A stretch of 8,940 nt of DNA from Acetobacter sp. (GTDB lineage: Bacteria; Pseudomonadota; Alphaproteobacteria; RF32; CAG-239). How positions within the stretch are numbered: the first letter of the stretch is position 1; every line of letters begins with the position of its first letter. The stretch spans positions 1 to 8,940 of the forward strand of contig JAMPED010000047.1 in assembly GCA_023665325.1 (NCBI GenBank). Direction: 5' to 3'. Both the position numbers and the translations under genes were made by a program. The notes below the pieces were generated by a model. The model was not told the origin of the DNA, did not search any database, and saw nothing but the letters and a program-made list of their open reading frames with translations. Shown here piece after piece: positions 6,189-8,940 of this stretch.

Positions 6189-6217
6189 TTGAAATTTTCC
6201 AAAAATTTTGGTATAAT
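6189..6217 (+). promoter_or_regulatory. Extended -10 promoter with the best -35 of the window
   Basis: TTGAAA (6189-6194, 5/6) and TATAAT (6212-6217) are 17 bases apart, with the extended TG at 6209-6210. No terminator separates it from the upstream gene, so it boosts an existing transcript rather than starting an isolated unit. The spacer contains a perfect palindrome (6199-6211). Confidence 0.88.
6199..6211. repeat. 13-base palindrome in promoter spacer, possible operator
   Basis: CCAAAAATTTTGG is a perfect inverted repeat around a central A, lying between the -35 and -10. A bound protein here would block RNA polymerase. It has no T-tract and a short stem, so it is not a terminator. It may be a chance feature of AT-rich DNA. 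Confidence 0.3.
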
Positions 6218-6245
6218 ATTTATAGAAAGTTAAGGAGGGATATTG

Positions 6246-6743
6246 ATGGAACAGACCATTATTTTGATGTCGGGGATTCCTGCATCAGGTAAGTCAACTT
6301 ATATCCGCGCGGCTATGAAGAAAGATACCGTACCTGCCGTTCGGGTATCTCGCGATGACATCCGCAAAGCGCTGGTCGGAGAAGATGTCAATACCTCTTC
6401 TTATTTCTCTATGGAAGACGAGGTCTTTGATAACTTTGTGCGATTGGTCAATGAGGCTGTAACTGATGGTGTTGGTCGTATCTATGTTGATGCTACTCAT
6501 ATCAACCCCGCCTCTCGCCGCAAGATTCTTTCTCGCATCAACAAGAGAGAGTCTCTTAATCTGGAAGTTGTAGTCCTTGATTGCGCGGTTGAAGTAGCAC
6601 AGGCTCGCAACCTCAATAGAGCTGGCTTTGCTCAAGTTCCTCGTCGCGCTATCTACAATATGGCACACAGCTATACTGTTCCTACTAAGGAAGAGTTGTC
6701 TATCTTTAACTTCAAGGAAGTAAATATTATTAAGGGAGAGTGA
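6246..6743 (+). CDS. P-loop polynucleotide 5'-kinase (T4 Pnk kinase-domain-like)
   Basis: The 165-aa protein is a single P-loop kinase domain. GIPASGKST (10-18) is the Walker A motif. VSRDDIR (34-40) corresponds to the RDD/R substrate-acid motif of T4 Pnk. YVDATHINPASRRKIL (79-94) matches the ISDTNLNPERR region. CAVEVAQARNLNRAGFAQVPRRAIYNM (113-139 region) contains the lid arginines and the PxxxIxxM pattern. It should phosphorylate 5'-OH ends of RNA or DNA. The HAD-type 3'-phosphatase domain of T4 Pnk is absent, but calcineurin-like phosphatases are encoded on both sides. The start ATG 6246 follows AAGGAGGG (6232-6239) by 6 bases; a TTG directly upstream is less likely. A small-molecule kinase of the AAA_33 group is the alternative. 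Confidence 0.85.
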   Translation: MEQTIILMSGIPASGKSTYIRAAMKKDTVPAVRVSRDDIRKALVGEDVNTSSYFSMEDEVFDNFVRLVNEAVTDGVGRIYVDATHINPASRRKILSRINKRESLNLEVVVLDCAVEVAQARNLNRAGFAQVPRRAIYNMAHSYTVPTKEELSIFNFKEVNIIKGE

Positions 6744-7441
6744 TGATATATATGGCTGTATTTGTTACCTCAGATTCGCATTTTAACCATCTAAACATTC
6801 TGAAATATGAGCCAGAATCTCGGCCGTTCGCCACTATCGAAGATATGAATGAGGAACTTATCAAAAGATGGAATAGTGTTGTTTCACAGGATGACACCGT
6901 GATTCATTGCGGCGACTTTTTTATGGGACAGCTAACCTCGATTGACGAGATTCTTGCGAGACTGAATGGTCATATTATCTTGATTCGTGGCAACCATGAC
7001 ACGCCAGCCCGCATTGAAAAGTATAAATCTCATGGGATTGACGTGCGAGATATTTACTACCTCAAATATAAAGGAAGGTTTTTTATCTTCTGTCACTTTC
7101 CTCTCTATAATGAAGAGTTCTTCCGCATGGTTCGAGAAGATAATAGCGAAGTAATTCTTTGTTATGGACACGTTCATCATAATGCTCCAAAAGGGTATCA
7201 AGATGGTGCGTATCATGTTGGGGTAGATACAAACGACTTAACTCCTATTTCTCTTGATAGAATTTGGGAGGAAAGCTGGCCCGAAAAAATGACGACAGAA
7301 GTTAAAGAATATAAAGCATTATACACTAATCCATGCATCCGTTGCGAGAAATGCGTTTATAGTCCGTGGATGTGTGGTGAAGACCCTCGCGATTGTCACA
7401 GTTATAAAAGAGACCCTCCAGACGGAGGATATTATGGGTAA
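6743..7441 (+). CDS. Calcineurin-like metallophosphoesterase with cysteine-rich C-terminal tail
   Basis: Phosphoesterase motifs in order (232-aa numbering): TSDSHFNHLNIL (9-20), HCGDFFMG (55-62), IRGNHD (81-86), FCHFPL (116-121) and YGHVHH (141-146). The compact TSDxHFxHxNI form is common in phage and YfcE/MJ0936-type enzymes, with unknown physiological substrates. The tail after residue ~195 has five cysteines, Cys198, 201, 204, 211 and 218 (CX2CX2CX6CX6C), followed by His219, suggesting an added metal-binding knuckle. A Gly/Tyr-rich end follows. ATG 6743 overlaps the kinase stop as TGATG, with GGGAG 4 bases ahead; ATG 6752 and GTG 6740 are alternatives that change only the first residues. 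Likely translationally coupled to the kinase. Confidence 0.87.
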   Translation: MIYMAVFVTSDSHFNHLNILKYEPESRPFATIEDMNEELIKRWNSVVSQDDTVIHCGDFFMGQLTSIDEILARLNGHIILIRGNHDTPARIEKYKSHGIDVRDIYYLKYKGRFFIFCHFPLYNEEFFRMVREDNSEVILCYGHVHHNAPKGYQDGAYHVGVDTNDLTPISLDRIWEESWPEKMTTEVKEYKALYTNPCIRCEKCVYSPWMCGEDPRDCHSYKRDPPDGGYYG

Positions 7442-7471
7442 CTAAAAATTAAATATAAAGGAGACAAAGGT

Positions 7472-8875
7472 ATGTTGGAAATTCTCATGGGCGCTCTGCC
7501 TATTGCTATTCCTGTTGTCGTGGTTGCTATTCTGGTAATCATCATCTTCTCTCAAGGGTATTTGAAAGCGCCGCCTGACCAAGCCTTTATTATCTCTGGT
7601 ATGGGCAAGCCTCGTATCCTCACCGGAAAAGCGGGATTGAAAGTGCCTTTCTTCGAGCGAGTAGATAAGCTCGATTTGGGCGCCATTCAGATTGATGTAA
7701 AGACTTCCAGCGCAGTACCTACCGCCGAGTATATTAACATTAAAGTTGACTCTTATGTCAACGTCCGTGTCGGCAGTAGCCCTGAGATGTTAGCTCTTGC
7801 CGCGCAGAACTTCCTAAATGTTTCTCGTGATGCTATCGGTGAGAAAGTTCGTGACTTGCTCGAAGGCAACATTCGTGAGATTGTCGGCCAGATGCGGCTA
7901 ACCGAGATGGTAAGTGACCGCAAGCTGTTCTCTGAAAAGGTTCAGGAGAACGCGGTTCCAGACCTTGCTCGATTTGGTCTGGAGTTGGTAAGCTTCAATG
8001 TTCAAAACTTTCTTGACGACAACAATGTTATCAATGACCTTGGTATTGATAATGTTGAGCAGATTCGTAAATCTGCTGCTATTGCTAAGTCTGCGGCCAA
8101 GCGAGAGATTGCTATCGCTGAAGCAGAGAACGCTCGTCAGGCTAATGAGGCTAAGGCGCAGGCAGAGACTGACATTGCCAAGAAGAACGCTGAAGTTGAG
8201 ATTGCTAAGTCTGAGCTGAAGGCAGAGACTGATGTAAAGAAGGCCGCGGCAGATGCAGCTTACTCCATCCAAGAGCAGGAGCAGGCCAAGGCTATCAACG
8301 CCGCAAAGGTCAATGCTGAGATTGCTCAGCGTGAGCGTGAAGTTGAGCTTCGTCAGCGCGAGATTGAGTTGAAAGAGCGTGAGCTGGATGCTACTGTCCG
8401 CAAGCAGGCTGACGCTGATAAGTACGCAGCACAGATGCGTGCTGAAGCTGACTTGATTAAGCGTCAGAAGGACGCAGAAGCTAAGGCTTACGAGATTGAG
8501 CAGGCAGCTCGTGCGCAGAAAGCTAAAGCTGATGCTGATAAGTATACCGCTGAACAGCAGGCTGCTGGTATTGCGGCAGTTGGTGCCGCGGAAGCTGAGG
8601 CTATCGAGAAGAAAGCTGAGGCCCAGAAGAAGATGGGTGAGGCATCTGTCATTGAGATGGTGCTGAAGACCATGCCCGAGATTACTGCTGCAGCGGCTGC
8701 TCCTCTATCTAAGGTGGATAGTATCACTATGTACGGGGACGGTAATAGCGCCAAGATGGTTGGCGATGTTATGAAGTCTACCAATCAGGTGATGGAAGCT
8801 CTCATGTCTCAGGGTGTTGACATTGGCGCCTTGCTTGGTGGCTTCTTCGGAGCCAAGGGCGCAGATAACACTTAA
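7472..8875 (+). CDS. Flotillin-like SPFH-domain membrane protein
   Basis: Full-length flotillin of 467 aa (Bacillus FloT/YuaG is ~509). A hydrophobic membrane anchor lies at about 9-28 with no cleavage site. An SPFH/band-7 domain follows (about 30-200), including the APPDQAFIISG and EVLEG-like DLLEGNIREIVGQM patterns. A long Ala/Glu/Lys-rich heptad coiled coil spans about 195-390. The conserved C-terminal block includes VIEMVLKTMPE and AAAPLSKVDSITMYGDG (about 391-420), then a Gly/Met-rich end. Flotillins form large membrane-attached oligomers that organise protein complexes. No NfeD partner gene, common beside bacterial flotillins, is seen. AAAGGAG ends 8 bases before the ATG. Codons lean to AAG, GAG, GCT and CGT more than its neighbours, consistent with high expression or a different origin. 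Confidence 0.92.
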   Translation: MLEILMGALPIAIPVVVVAILVIIIFSQGYLKAPPDQAFIISGMGKPRILTGKAGLKVPFFERVDKLDLGAIQIDVKTSSAVPTAEYINIKVDSYVNVRVGSSPEMLALAAQNFLNVSRDAIGEKVRDLLEGNIREIVGQMRLTEMVSDRKLFSEKVQENAVPDLARFGLELVSFNVQNFLDDNNVINDLGIDNVEQIRKSAAIAKSAAKREIAIAEAENARQANEAKAQAETDIAKKNAEVEIAKSELKAETDVKKAAADAAYSIQEQEQAKAINAAKVNAEIAQREREVELRQREIELKERELDATVRKQADADKYAAQMRAEADLIKRQKDAEAKAYEIEQAARAQKAKADADKYTAEQQAAGIAAVGAAEAEAIEKKAEAQKKMGEASVIEMVLKTMPEITAAAAAPLSKVDSITMYGDGNSAKMVGDVMKSTNQVMEALMSQGVDIGALLGGFFGAKGADNT

Positions 8876-8880
8876 TATTT

Positions 8881-8912
8881 AAGACCCAGGTTTTATAACC
8901 TGGGTCTTTTCT
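8881..8912 (+). terminator. Rho-independent terminator of unit C
   Basis: A perfect 12-bp stem pairs AAGACCCAGGTT (8881-8892) with AACCTGGGTCTT (8897-8908), with a TTAT loop and a T-rich tail, 5 bases after the flotillin stop. The A-rich sequence on the other side could let it work in both directions. Confidence 0.92.
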
Positions 8913-8940
8913 TGCATTCGCCAGCCTCCGCGAGCGGCCG

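Noticed and set aside
6246..6743. P-loop kinase as the missing NAD pathway enzyme (NadR-type ribosylnicotinamide kinase)
   Set aside because: The RDD-R and DATHxNPxxRR motifs match the polynucleotide kinase group, and there is no nucleotidyltransferase HxGH motif.
8100..8640. Repetitive GCT/GAG/AAG-rich DNA resembling a tandem repeat
   Set aside because: It is the coding sequence of the flotillin coiled coil; repeats are approximate and follow the heptad pattern, not a DNA unit.
8875..8935. Short minus-strand frame with GGAGG before an ATG near 8917
   Set aside because: It runs through the terminator hairpin and stops after about a dozen codons.
1..8940. tRNA genes, CRISPR arrays, insertion sequences or attachment sites
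   Set aside because: No cloverleaf, spaced direct repeats, transposase or integrase motifs, or terminal inverted repeats were seen by eye; intergenic gaps are all under 110 bases.

Overview
The window looks like part of the genome of a large, probably lytic phage of a Bacillota host. This is an inference, because no structural or replication gene is present. The reasons are: every gene lies on the + strand; genes are packed with gaps of 0-30 bases or short overlaps; strong AAGGAGG-type ribosome binding sites and extended -10 (TGnTATAAT) sigma-A-like promoters are used; the cargo is small and accessory in type (NAD metabolism, nucleic-acid end processing, metallophosphoesterases, a flotillin); and by my reading the tetranucleotide GATC never occurs in 8,940 bases. 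That absence is a strong sign of pressure from restriction enzymes. An integrated or plasmid-like element cannot be excluded.

Layout. (1) Positions 1-39 hold the tail of an upstream gene, closed by a terminator. (2) Unit A (promoter ~76-104, terminator ~1170-1205) encodes a 93-aa winged-helix protein, a 116-aa cREC-like receiver domain protein and a 135-aa two-helix membrane protein. (3) Unit B (promoter ~1203-1231, terminator ~5380-5402) is an NAD operon: nicotinamidase (pncA), PRPP synthetase (prs), a NAMPT-family phosphoribosyltransferase (nadV), NH3-dependent NAD synthetase (nadE) and a NADAR-family protein. (4) Unit C (promoter ~5401-5429, second internal promoter ~6189-6217, terminator ~8881-8908) encodes a PPP-type metallophosphoesterase, a T4-Pnk-like 5'-kinase, a second metallophosphoesterase with a cysteine-rich tail, and a full-length flotillin (SPFH) protein. 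The last ~25 bases are unusually GC-rich and unassigned.

How the genes may work together. Unit B supplies PRPP and three enzymes of NAD salvage, plus a protein from a family that acts on ADP-ribose or N-glycosidic adducts. This fits a phage programme that rebuilds or protects NAD+ during infection, for example against NAD-depleting defences. It differs from the two-enzyme phage NAD-reconstitution pathways I know of: it has nicotinamidase and NadE but no adenylyltransferase in view. The phosphoribosyltransferase also has Ala where human NAMPT has the nicotinamide-selecting Asp219. Together these point to a deamidated, Preiss-Handler-like route (Nam to NA to NaMN to NaAD to NAD) completed by host NadD or by a gene outside the window. 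The kinase, the Pnkp-phosphatase-like protein and the cREC protein suggest a second theme of RNA or DNA end repair.
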